A stretch of DNA of 64,000 bases from Bog-756 sp963703145 (GTDB taxonomy: Bacteria; Actinomycetota; Acidimicrobiia; Acidimicrobiales; RAAP-2): assembly GCA_963703145.1 (NCBI GenBank), contig OY969793.1, forward strand, positions 1 through 64,000, given 5' to 3'. The position numbers were made by a program, and so were the translations under genes. Under the pieces are notes generated by a model. That model was not told the origin of the DNA. It saw only the letters and a list, made by a program, of their open reading frames with translations, and made no database searches. This document shows, piece after piece, positions 16,624 through 25,196 of the stretch; position 1 is the stretch's first letter, and each line of letters starts with the position of its first letter.

Positions 16624-16781
16624 CCACTGACAACGGGACCACATCCATCCTGACTCCGGAGGCATCTGACGCCGCAGGGGACGATCCCGCGCGCACCACC
16701 TTCCCGAAGAACCCGCCGTATCGATCGAAAGAGGCCAGCACCAGCATGTCATCCAGCGCAAAAGAGACCCGGAGCAGAGCC

Positions 16782-18485
16782 ATGAACCGTCGTATTCGCC
16801 AGGCTGTCGCACTTGCGGCCGCCGTCCCCGTTCTTGCCCTTGCTGCATCCACGTCGGCGTCAGCGGCAACTGACTCGACACCACTGACGATTGGTGGAAA
16901 CTCGACGACGGCTGCCACCACATCCGGCACAGTGCCGTCCCCGACGGTGAGCGTCCCAGACGGATCGACGACCACGACACCGACGACGGACGTTCCGTTG
17001 GCGCCATCATCAGCACCGAAGCCCGGCGCCATCCCCTTCGTCGGGACCCAACTCAATGGAGCGGGCTCGTCATTTGCCGCACCGGCCCTCGAGGAGTTCA
17101 CCAACTCGGTGAGACCGGCTCCGTACAGCTTGAACGTCAATTACTCCAGTACCAGCTCAGGAGACGGCCGCTACGAATTCGCTAATCAGACCACCGACTT
17201 CGCGGCTAGCGACATTGCCTACGGATTGGGCAGCACGGATACACAGCCTCCCAGTTTTCCATTCGTCTACGTCCCGATCACTGCGGGTGGCATCGCCTTC
17301 ATGTACAACATCCCGGGGTTGACCAAGACCCTGCAGCTCTCGAGCTATACCGCATGTGCACTGCTGACCGGTGGCATCACCAACTGGAGCGATCCGAAGA
17401 TTGCCCAGGACAATCCCGGGGTCTCCCTGCCGAATCTCGCCGTTCGACCGGTGACCGAGAGTGACTCGGCCGGCACCAACTTCGTGCTCGAGGAGTGGTG
17501 TATCCACGAGCAGCCGGCCCTCTGGACGGCGTTCGCCAACCAGGAGAACCATCAGTCCGGCGGCCCAGGGGGTGGGGTGGCCATCGACGCCAACTCACCC
17601 AATTCCAACTGGCCCGGACTGCCCAACGGGCTGGACCAACAGAGCACCAGCGGTGTGGCGGGAAACATCGCTACGAATCCCGGGGCCATCGGGGCGGTCC
17701 AGGTCAAGTACGCAACCGATCTGGGATTCGGACCGAACACGCCTCCCAAGGGCGTCGCGTCGGTCAAGAACGCCACGGGTAAGTATGTGCAGCCCACCCC
17801 TGTGGACGTTGCATCGGCGTTGGCCTACGCCAGCCAGTTGCCCAACGGGACCCACCAGCTCAATTTCGACGGCGTCGGGCCAAACGTCTACAACCCGTCC
17901 ACTTACAGCTATCTGCTGGCCAAGACGACCGGCTCTGACCCGGCCAAGGGTGCCGTACTCAGCGCCTATGTAAATTACGCGCTGACCCTGGGCCAGAGCG
18001 CCTCGCCCAGCTTCGGCTACGCGTCGCTCGGCCTCTCGCTCGAGCAGTATGGCATCAAGGATGTGCTGGCCAATGTGCCCGGAGCCGTAGCCGTCACCGC
18101 GTCCGAGCAGAAGGGCTATGCCTGCGGCGACCTGACGCCTGGAGAGGTGGCCGCCGGTCAAACGACCCCCACCTGTGGGGTCGTGGTGGCGACAGCCCCG
18201 CTCCCCGGCGCCAACGGTGGCCACAACACCTCGACCACGGCGGCCAACTCGGCAGCCGCGATCAGCGGTTCAGGCTCCTCGTCGGGCTCAGGTGCAGGCG
18301 GCAGCGGCGGCGGCGGGGGTGGTGGGGCCGGAGTGGATCCGTCGGTGTCACTGTCGGGTGGCACTGGACTGGCATTCACGGGGGGTAACCCATTCCCGCT
18401 TGCCGGGGCAGGTGTCATCCTCATCCTTGGGGCGTGGGCATTCCGGAGGCGACTCTTGAAGCGTCGCATCGACGGTGAGGTGTGA
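16782..18485 (+). CDS. pstS: PstS phosphate-binding protein with LAFTG sortase signal
   Basis: 567 residues from ATG 16782, chosen because a GGAG site lies 7 nt upstream and a typical signal peptide (MNRRIRQAVAL...STSASA) starts there. The frame is open back to ATG 16620, which overlaps pstA (ATGA) and would add 54 residues before the signal. Phosphate-site features: GAGSSFAAP, SSTSSGDGRYEF, FAASDIAYG, SDSAGTNFVLEEW, matching PstS loops. After a Gly/Ser linker the C-terminus is LAFTG (530-534), hydrophobic stretch and RRRLLKRR, a class E sortase signal. No lipobox, so wall-anchored rather than the lipoprotein form common in other actinobacteria. Confidence 0.9.
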   Translation: MNRRIRQAVALAAAVPVLALAASTSASAATDSTPLTIGGNSTTAATTSGTVPSPTVSVPDGSTTTTPTTDVPLAPSSAPKPGAIPFVGTQLNGAGSSFAAPALEEFTNSVRPAPYSLNVNYSSTSSGDGRYEFANQTTDFAASDIAYGLGSTDTQPPSFPFVYVPITAGGIAFMYNIPGLTKTLQLSSYTACALLTGGITNWSDPKIAQDNPGVSLPNLAVRPVTESDSAGTNFVLEEWCIHEQPALWTAFANQENHQSGGPGGGVAIDANSPNSNWPGLPNGLDQQSTSGVAGNIATNPGAIGAVQVKYATDLGFGPNTPPKGVASVKNATGKYVQPTPVDVASALAYASQLPNGTHQLNFDGVGPNVYNPSTYSYLLAKTTGSDPAKGAVLSAYVNYALTLGQSASPSFGYASLGLSLEQYGIKDVLANVPGAVAVTASEQKGYACGDLTPGEVAAGQTTPTCGVVVATAPLPGANGGHNTSTTAANSAAAISGSGSSSGSGAGGSGGGGGGGAGVDPSVSLSGGTGLAFTGGNPFPLAGAGVILILGAWAFRRRLLKRRIDGEV

Positions 18486-20044
18486 TGAAGCGGATCCGCC
18501 GACTGGGTACGACGTTGGTGATGGCCGGTGTGCTGGTCGCCGGCCCGATGCTGGTGTCGGTACCGCTAGGGGTGCATTCCGCCGGTGCCGACACGGATCC
18601 GACGACGGTCACCGGCCAGGGAGGCTCCTTCCTCGAGCCGGTGCTCTCGAAGCTCCTGGCCGACGACTCGTCCAATCTCAGCCCACTGTTCGGCTCCTTT
18701 CTCCAGACGGACGATGTGTCGGGCATCGCGTCGTTCATTGGATCGGGGCCCGGGCAGTTCACGGCGGACTTCGCCGTGACCCAGCGGCCGCTCACGTCGG
18801 CGGAGACCGCGACCGCCAAGGCGAACGGACGGACCTACGCCTACGTTCCGTTCGCCGCCACCCCGGTGTCGATGGTCACGCTCGTCCCGACCCAGGCTTG
18901 GGAGCAGAGCGGGAACACGGGGATCACGTCGGCCGACTTCTGCCAGAACATGCCACTCACGACGACGCTGCTGGGCGAACTGATTGGCTATGACGCGGCA
19001 TCCCCGCTCCACTCGTGGGGCGATGCCCGGATCACCTGCCCGGCCTCAGGAGGGGGCACGACCGCTGACCCCCTTCCCGTGCTCGCTTGGGCCAACCTGG
19101 ACCCCTCGATGGCCAACGACGCGACCATGGGCCTTCTCGACAGCGCGCCGGATGCCAAGGGCTTTCTCCAGGCAGCACTGGGGAGACCGGGTAGCCTCAC
19201 GACCGATCCCACCCCGAGCGAACTGTGGCCGTTTGCCGGAAGCTCGGTCCCTGGAGGTGATCAACCCCTGATCGGGAAGCTGCTCAACATCAACAGCGAG
19301 ACCAACGCCCCGGGACTGTTGGCCAATAATTGGCAACTCGGGGCCATCGCTCCGATGTCGTCGGCGTGGACGGGATCACCCCTCGGGGTGTCGTGGGATC
19401 TGCCGACAGCCGGAATCCAGAACACCCAGGGATCATTCGTAGCGCCCACGCTCGCTGCAGCCCAGGCCGCTGCCACCGACTCCACCATGGCGGCGACCTC
19501 CGAGCCAACAACGAACAATCTCGTGACGTTCAACGCCAGTGCCACTGACGCGGCTGCCTACAACAGCCTCCTCATGGAGGAGAGCTACCTGGTGGTTCCC
19601 CTGAACGGCCTCCCGGCCAACAAGGCGACTGCGCTGTCGCAGATCGTTCGGTTCATCCTCGGTCCTCAGGGGCAGTCCGACATCGAGGGATTCGGATCGG
19701 CACCGGCAACGGCGTCCGAACAGGCGGCCGGCCTCAAAGTCGCAGCCCAGCTGAGCGCCGTGGCTGCAGCCAGTCCTAACTCGCAGGCAGCGGGGACCAC
19801 ATCGACCAGCTCAGCGGGGACCAGTACGACGGCTGCGGCGTCGGCGGCGGGTGCGAGCTCGACAGCTAGCGGAACAGAGTCAGGATCCGATCCTTCGGGG
19901 TCCGGAGCGGCGAGTGACTCGTCCGGAGGATTGGCATTCACGGGAATGTCCCATCTGGGCGCGTGGGTGGGATTGGGCGCACTGCTGGCGGCATCAGGAG
20001 CGATCTTGCGCCGTAGGCTCAAGCGACAGGAGACGGCGTCATGA
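18485..20044 (+). CDS. Second PstS-like protein with LAFTG sortase signal, divergent binding site
   Basis: 519 residues, ATG 18485 overlapping the previous stop by one base. Signal peptide to about residue 37, then a PstS-like domain (GQGGSFLEPVLSKLL entry, SGPGQFTADFAVTQRPL, FAATPVSMVTLVP), a Ser/Thr/Ala/Gly linker, LAFTG (483-487), hydrophobic stretch and RRRLKR. The SGTxF loop that holds phosphate in PstS is not recognisable, so this paralogue may bind another ligand, bind weakly, or be structural. It overlaps pstB by 4 nt. Confidence 0.8.
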   Translation: MKRIRRLGTTLVMAGVLVAGPMLVSVPLGVHSAGADTDPTTVTGQGGSFLEPVLSKLLADDSSNLSPLFGSFLQTDDVSGIASFIGSGPGQFTADFAVTQRPLTSAETATAKANGRTYAYVPFAATPVSMVTLVPTQAWEQSGNTGITSADFCQNMPLTTTLLGELIGYDAASPLHSWGDARITCPASGGGTTADPLPVLAWANLDPSMANDATMGLLDSAPDAKGFLQAALGRPGSLTTDPTPSELWPFAGSSVPGGDQPLIGKLLNINSETNAPGLLANNWQLGAIAPMSSAWTGSPLGVSWDLPTAGIQNTQGSFVAPTLAAAQAAATDSTMAATSEPTTNNLVTFNASATDAAAYNSLLMEESYLVVPLNGLPANKATALSQIVRFILGPQGQSDIEGFGSAPATASEQAAGLKVAAQLSAVAAASPNSQAAGTTSTSSAGTSTTAAASAAGASSTASGTESGSDPSGSGAASDSSGGLAFTGMSHLGAWVGLGALLAASGAILRRRLKRQETAS

Positions 20045-20898
20045 CGACGGTCCAGGTTCCCGGGCAGGGATGGCAGGGGCAAGGGGTCGGGTACGCGCCC
20101 CCACCGTACGCCCAGGATCCTGCCGGTCGATCGGGCCTTCGTGCCACCAATGTAAGCGCTTGGTTCGGATCCAAGAAGGTGCTGGAGCGGGTGTCGCTCA
20201 ACATGGACGCCGGCAAGGTGACTGCCCTGATCGGACCCTCCGGCTGCGGCAAGTCGACGTTCCTCCGGATCCTCAACCGGATGCACGAGCTGGTTCCCTC
20301 AGCCGCACTCTCTGGGTCGGTCGACCTCGACAACGTCAACATCTACGGGCCGACGGTGCGGGTCACCGAAACCCGGCTGCGGATCGGCATGGTGTTCCAG
20401 CGACCCAATCCCTTCCCGTCGATGACGATCGCCCAGAACGTCCTCGCCGGCCTCCGCCTGTCGGGCACCAAGGTCAGGAATCCCGACGCCTTGGTCAAGG
20501 ACTGCCTCGAGCGAGCCGGGCTCTGGAAGGAGACCCGAAATCGGCTCAACGAGGCGGGTGCAGCCCTCTCGGGTGGTCAGCAGCAGCGACTGTGCATCGC
20601 TCGGGCATTGGCCGTCCGGCCCAAGGTGCTGCTCATGGATGAGCCGTGCTCGGCCCTCGATCCCATCTCGACCAGCGTGATCGAGGAGACGATCCGCGAA
20701 CTGTGCCACGAGCTGACCATTGTCATCGTCACGCACAACATGCAACAGGCGCAGCGTGTCTCCGATACCTGCGCCTTGTTCCTCGTCGACGGCGAGGGTG
20801 CCCCGGGCCACATCGTCGAATCCGGCCCTACCTACGAGGTGTTCAACAACCCCCGCGATCCACGCACCTCTGACTATGTCCAGGGGCGGTTCGGATGA
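20041..20898 (+). CDS. pstB: Phosphate ABC transporter ATP-binding protein PstB
   Basis: 285 residues, ATG 20041 in an ATGA overlap. Walker A GPSGCGKST (65-73), Q-loop FQRPNPFPSM, signature LSGGQQQRL (176-184), Walker B VLLMDEP with CSALDPIST, and the H-loop VTHNMQQAQRVSD; the RPNPFP and CSALDPIST motifs are PstB-specific. Powers import through PstC/PstA. A 28-residue Gly/Pro/Tyr-rich N-terminal extension precedes the domain. No phoU follows within this window. Confidence 0.96.
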   Translation: MTTVQVPGQGWQGQGVGYAPPPYAQDPAGRSGLRATNVSAWFGSKKVLERVSLNMDAGKVTALIGPSGCGKSTFLRILNRMHELVPSAALSGSVDLDNVNIYGPTVRVTETRLRIGMVFQRPNPFPSMTIAQNVLAGLRLSGTKVRNPDALVKDCLERAGLWKETRNRLNEAGAALSGGQQQRLCIARALAVRPKVLLMDEPCSALDPISTSVIEETIRELCHELTIVIVTHNMQQAQRVSDTCALFLVDGEGAPGHIVESGPTYEVFNNPRDPRTSDYVQGRFG

Positions 20899-20956
20899 TC
20901 TGTCACCCGAGCCACGTCGGGCACGCTGGTTGTGATGGTCGTCCGGGGGTGATCCC

Positions 20957-22780
20957 ATGACCGAAGCCATGTCGGTTCCGCCGGCTTCTTCGAGGCTGTC
21001 GGCCTTTCAAGGGTGGCGGACGTCGTGCCACCGTCGTTGGACCGAGGCCTCCCAGACCACACGCACGCGTGTCCAAGTGGCCGTTCTCCTCCTGTCCGTG
21101 CTCATCGCCTACAACTACTCGCTGAGCACGCTCCTCCAGACTGCGGACCAGCAGACACCACTGGCATATGTCAGCCTCGTCCCGGCTATCGCCCTGGCTA
21201 TCGCCGCTATTCGGTCGCGGCCGCTCAGGCCGGAGCCGCCCATCTACGACCGGCACGTGGACTACACCATCGGCATCCCGCTGATCCTCACCGCGGTGGC
21301 CATCAACGAGCTCTTGCCTGCACGCATGTCGGCCATGTTCTGGGTCTACCGGATCGACCTCTTCACCCTTCCCATCTTCGTGGCTGGCGCGGTGGCCATC
21401 ATCTTCGGTTCCCGGGTGCTGTGGCGCCAACGATTGGCCATCGCCTTCCTCTTCCTGGCGTGGCCGTGGCCTTACCAGAGGTTCCTGCTCGGGGTGCTCA
21501 ACGCGTTCACCGACCTCACCCTGATCGCCATGCAGAAGATCGCCGTCGTCACCCACCTCGCGTCGCCGGCCGATTCACTGGACAACACGCTGTTCGTGGT
21601 GACGCACCATGGGTCCACATTCGCGCTGAGCATCGTGTCCGCCTGCTCGGGCGTCAACGGAGTGGTCGGCTTTCTGCTGATCGGCTCGGCATTCGCCGCA
21701 ATCGTTCGTGGCCCCATCATCCGGAAGGTGCTGTGGCTGGCGGGTGGCATGGCCCTTCTATGGGCCATCAATCTTCTGCGGATCACCTTCATCTTCTTTG
21801 CCGGCAAGGAGTGGGGCGAAAGCGTCGCCATCAACGTGTTTCACCCCTTCATCGGTCTGGTGACCTTCAGCCTCGGTGTCGTGGTCATGATCCTGCTGAT
21901 CAAGCCGCTCGGGATGCGGATCAACATCGGGGAGAACCATCAAGAGGCGGGGCTGGCTCCCAGTGGGCCGATTCCCGTCCCGTCATTATTTGAGGAAGAA
22001 ACTGCCGCTCCCAAGAGCAAGGTCACCCTGGCGGTGCCGAAGGTGTATATGGCGCTGGTGGCGGTGATCGTGGCAGCCCTGGTCGTCGGACTCAGCAACC
22101 TTGGACTGCGGACGTACAACCTGGTCGCCGATGTCACCGGGCAGGCCAAGCTGCTGGCCTTCGTCCGATACCCCTCGTCACCACCGGGATGGACCGCCCA
22201 GTACGAGACGACCTACCAGTGGGCGAAGCCGCTGTTCGGTGACACCTCGGTATGGAACCGCTACATCATGCACTCGAGTGGTGCGGGCCCGTTGGCGACA
22301 AATGTTCCCGTGGTGGCTGACGTGATCAACACGCCGAACCTATCAAGCTTCTCGGCCTACGGCGTTGAGAACTGCTACACGTTCCACGGCTATGCGCTGG
22401 CCGACGTTGCGCAGGTGTCCCTGGCCGGCGGGATCACTGGCCAGGCCATGTCCTATACCTCCCAGCAGTTCGGCAGCTGGTCGATCGTCTACTGGATTGT
22501 GCCCGTCAGGATGACGTCGGGGGGGACCAGCTACGAGCGAGTTGTCCTCTATGTCCAGAACAGTGGCCAAGGCGCCGTGGTCCACGGCTTGACCACGGCC
22601 GACTCGATCCGAAATGTCGGTGGCTCACTCAATCCGGCGAACCGGGCCGACCATGCTCTCCTCAATAATCGGACGTTTCTCGTCGCCTTCGCCAAGAAGC
22701 TGATCGATACCCAGTCCTACCGGGCCGCTCACGAGAATCCCGCCTTGTTCGGCGGGGCAGCGAATGCGATCTCGTCGTGA
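20957..22780 (+). CDS. Exosortase/archaeosortase family protein fused to an EpsI-like domain
   Basis: 607 residues. The N-terminal polytopic part (about 40-320) carries the exosortase catalytic Cys-Arg-His triad: SACSGVNG (Cys230), NLLRIT (Arg275) and FHPFIG (His296), each at the head of a membrane segment. After another membrane segment (about 355-376) comes an extracellular domain of about 230 residues resembling EpsI/exosortase-associated proteins (VENCYTFHGY near 475). Exosortases cleave C-terminal PEP-CTERM-type signals. It starts 58 nt after pstB on the same strand, and the likely substrates are the PEVP/PETP-tailed proteins upstream. Exosortase assignment is strong; substrate is inference. 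Confidence 0.85.
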   Translation: MTEAMSVPPASSRLSAFQGWRTSCHRRWTEASQTTRTRVQVAVLLLSVLIAYNYSLSTLLQTADQQTPLAYVSLVPAIALAIAAIRSRPLRPEPPIYDRHVDYTIGIPLILTAVAINELLPARMSAMFWVYRIDLFTLPIFVAGAVAIIFGSRVLWRQRLAIAFLFLAWPWPYQRFLLGVLNAFTDLTLIAMQKIAVVTHLASPADSLDNTLFVVTHHGSTFALSIVSACSGVNGVVGFLLIGSAFAAIVRGPIIRKVLWLAGGMALLWAINLLRITFIFFAGKEWGESVAINVFHPFIGLVTFSLGVVVMILLIKPLGMRINIGENHQEAGLAPSGPIPVPSLFEEETAAPKSKVTLAVPKVYMALVAVIVAALVVGLSNLGLRTYNLVADVTGQAKLLAFVRYPSSPPGWTAQYETTYQWAKPLFGDTSVWNRYIMHSSGAGPLATNVPVVADVINTPNLSSFSAYGVENCYTFHGYALADVAQVSLAGGITGQAMSYTSQQFGSWSIVYWIVPVRMTSGGTSYERVVLYVQNSGQGAVVHGLTTADSIRNVGGSLNPANRADHALLNNRTFLVAFAKKLIDTQSYRAAHENPALFGGAANAISS

Positions 22781-22856
22781 GCAAGGCCCTGATCTCCGTC
22801 AGCCGTTCACAGGAATTTTGCTTGACCGAGCGGCTCAGGTACCCGAGGCTAAAGCC

Positions 22857-24569
22857 GTGACTACACCGTGGGAGCCCGAGGTGGTTTCGTACCCACCCGA
22901 TGAGCAATCTTCCAGGTCACAGGCAGTATGGGACCCTGACGCCGGAGTGTTTCGTACCGCGCAGATGCCTGTGGTGGGTCCGCCTACTACTGCGCCTCCA
23001 GAACCCTGGGTTCAGGCAGCGCCGAGCGCTCAAGCTCCCATCCAGCCGACGTACGCCAACGGAGCACCGCTCGCTCGCAACGGACAGTCTCAGCCACCTC
23101 AATCCCCGACCGCAGGCGGGCAACCTCCTGATCCACGGGGAACGTGGGACCCCGATGCCGGGGTGTTCCGCAGCGCACAGATGCCTGTGGTGGGTCCGCC
23201 TGCTAGTGCGCCTCCGCAACCATGGGTTCAGGCAGCACCGAGCCAACCGACCTACTCCAACGAGTCACCTCGGGGTGACTATCCGGCGTCAGCGCCACCT
23301 CTGCCGCCTCCGCCGGTGCAGGGCGGCGGGCAACCCTACGACCCCCGAGGCACGTGGGATCCTGCCACTGGTACGTTCCAGATGCCGGTCGTGGCACCAT
23401 CGCCATTCGCCCCGGCGCCAGATCCTTGGGAACCGAGTCCTGGCCCCTATGCCCATCCCCAGGGCCAGCCCTCCTACACCAACGGCTCCCAGGCAGCACC
23501 GGTCGTGTCGCCACCAGCTCACAACGGGGCGGTGCCGTCGGGTCCGATGGCGAATCAGCCCTCCAATCCCCAGGGTGTCTGGGATCCGTCAACGGGGACC
23601 TATACCTCGCTCCAGGCCGCGACGGGGCCAGCAATTCCGACGCCACCCTCAGAGCAATGGGAATACGTCGATCCGAGTTCGTATTCGAATCCTTACACTC
23701 CGAGTCCCGTCTACACGAGTGGTCCTCAGCTTGCTGCCGCCACCGCACCAGTACCGGTCTTCTCCCAGCCAGCACCGGTCAGTGCACCGATACCTCCCGG
23801 TGCCATTCCGCCACAGGGGTTCGAGCAGCAACCGGGTTTCGCGCCACAGCCAACGACCGGTCCGGAGGGATTTGCCGGTCCCGCAGACGCCGATCCGCTC
23901 CTCGCTGCCAACTACGAACCCGAGAAGGGCGAGCTCAAAATTAAGGAGCGTCGGAGCTGGAAGACCTGGCAGCTCCTGACTGCAGTCTTGATCGCTGCGG
24001 TACTCGGGATGTTGTTCAACGGAAACACTGGTTCGGCCTCTGGGACCAGTGCGGGAGCGGGCGGTGGCGGCTACAAGCTGCCTCCGCCCAGTGGTTCAAC
24101 CGCCACCACTGCGGCGGGATCAGCGGGAGCCGGCGGTGGTTCGGCTACGGCAACCACCGGTGCTGCGGGTGCGACCGGCGCTGGAGCCTCCACCACCACG
24201 ACCGCGGCGGGCGGAGCAGCCGCGTCCACTGCCACGACGGCAGCACCAGCGTCCGTCGGCCCAGCCACCGTATTGGTGCCCCAGGTGCAACAGGCCGGCA
24301 ACTGGACGAGTCCCGCCTTCACCATTGCCGGTGGGACATGGAACATTGGGTGGGCCTTCCAGTGCACGCCGGCGCCATCGGCAACACCTACGTTCGAGAT
24401 ATTCGTGGTGAACAACGGGTCGGCCCCTGGTTCGACACCGGCAGTGACATCGTCTGCAGCCTCAGGAAGCGCTGTCACTCCGCTGACTAGCGCCGGTAGT
24501 CAGCAGGTCATCGTCCAGACCGGTGCGGCCTGTCGGTGGGCTCTCAAAGTGACAGGCTCGAGTAGCTGA
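22857..24569 (+). CDS. Proline-rich membrane protein with repeated WDPxxGxF motifs
   Basis: About 570 residues from GTG 22857 (GAGG site at 22845-22848); the frame is open to 22764, inside the exosortase gene. The cytoplasmic part is Pro/Gln/Ser-rich and repeats TWDPxxGxF followed by QMPVV (three clear copies and one WDPSTGTYTS copy). One membrane segment follows (near 24000-24040, LLTAVLIAAVLGMLF), then an Ala/Thr/Gly-rich linker and a small extracellular domain (PAFTIAGGTWNIGWAFQC...) with two Cys. No family recognised. It closes the locus and may be a scaffold or sensor for the sorting machinery; that is speculation. Confidence 0.7.
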   Translation: MTTPWEPEVVSYPPDEQSSRSQAVWDPDAGVFRTAQMPVVGPPTTAPPEPWVQAAPSAQAPIQPTYANGAPLARNGQSQPPQSPTAGGQPPDPRGTWDPDAGVFRSAQMPVVGPPASAPPQPWVQAAPSQPTYSNESPRGDYPASAPPLPPPPVQGGGQPYDPRGTWDPATGTFQMPVVAPSPFAPAPDPWEPSPGPYAHPQGQPSYTNGSQAAPVVSPPAHNGAVPSGPMANQPSNPQGVWDPSTGTYTSLQAATGPAIPTPPSEQWEYVDPSSYSNPYTPSPVYTSGPQLAAATAPVPVFSQPAPVSAPIPPGAIPPQGFEQQPGFAPQPTTGPEGFAGPADADPLLAANYEPEKGELKIKERRSWKTWQLLTAVLIAAVLGMLFNGNTGSASGTSAGAGGGGYKLPPPSGSTATTAAGSAGAGGGSATATTGAAGATGAGASTTTTAAGGAAASTATTAAPASVGPATVLVPQVQQAGNWTSPAFTIAGGTWNIGWAFQCTPAPSATPTFEIFVVNNGSAPGSTPAVTSSAASGSAVTPLTSAGSQQVIVQTGAACRWALKVTGSSS

Positions 24570-24604
24570 GCCCACTCAAGGTCTTCGGGACGGCGAGCCT
24601 GTTC

Positions 24605-25039
24605 CTATCCGGAGTGGGGGAGCGTGACATCGAGCCCCTTGGCCGCCAATGTGGCGTCTAACGCTTCAAAATAGTTGTAGTTGCGTTTGGTTGCTCGATG
24701 AGGCTGGGGAACCGTAGCTACGCGCACCATGAAGCGCGAAGTGGGCAATCCCGCGTGGTGGAGGTTGAGGTCCGGACCGGACGACACACCCTCGATGAGG
24801 TCACCGAATGGATCCACCGATGAAGTCGGCGCCCACGACGGAGACAGCGGCTGTGTCCAACAGGCATCCGACTCGCGGTGATGGTCACTGATGGACTGGG
24901 CCAGCTCAGCAACTCCCAGTGCATACAGCCGCACACCATTAGTGATCGACTGCAGTTGACTTTCGGGAGTCGACGGTGCCACCAGTTCGCCAGGGCCGAG
25001 AACCAAATCCGGGCACACATACCGGTCGTCGATGGTCAC
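24605..25039 (-). CDS. Hypothetical protein
   Basis: 144 residues from GTG 25039. Soluble, without signal peptide or membrane segment; mixed helices and the C-terminal KRNYNYFEALDATLAAKG. Codon use is consistent with coding (third positions rich in G/C) but AT-richer than most of the window. It lies alone between two plus-strand blocks, divergent from the glycosyltransferase gene and convergent with the proline-rich gene. I do not recognise a family. Confidence 0.55.
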   Translation of the reverse strand: MTIDDRYVCPDLVLGPGELVAPSTPESQLQSITNGVRLYALGVAELAQSISDHHRESDACWTQPLSPSWAPTSSVDPFGDLIEGVSSGPDLNLHHAGLPTSRFMVRVATVPQPHRATKRNYNYFEALDATLAAKGLDVTLPHSG

Positions 25040-25196
25040 GTCACGATTAAAACAGCCCTAGATGAACGTCGAATGAACGGAGGGATAGGCAAGGTGTCCC
25101 TATACTGAATTTCGGATGAAATCCCTGTTCAGGGCTCAATTATGGCGCTGAAACATTGACCTACAATGTTATCGTGCTGCGGTGAGGACCTCGGTG

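Noticed and set aside
16620..16781. Start of pstS at ATG 16620
   Set aside because: Would place a normal signal peptide 54 residues into the protein; a better ribosome site precedes 16782. Recorded as a finding instead.
7076..24569. Enediyne biosynthesis cluster because of neocarzinostatin-like domains
   Set aside because: No polyketide synthase or enediyne warhead genes are present; the context is phosphate transport and protein sorting.
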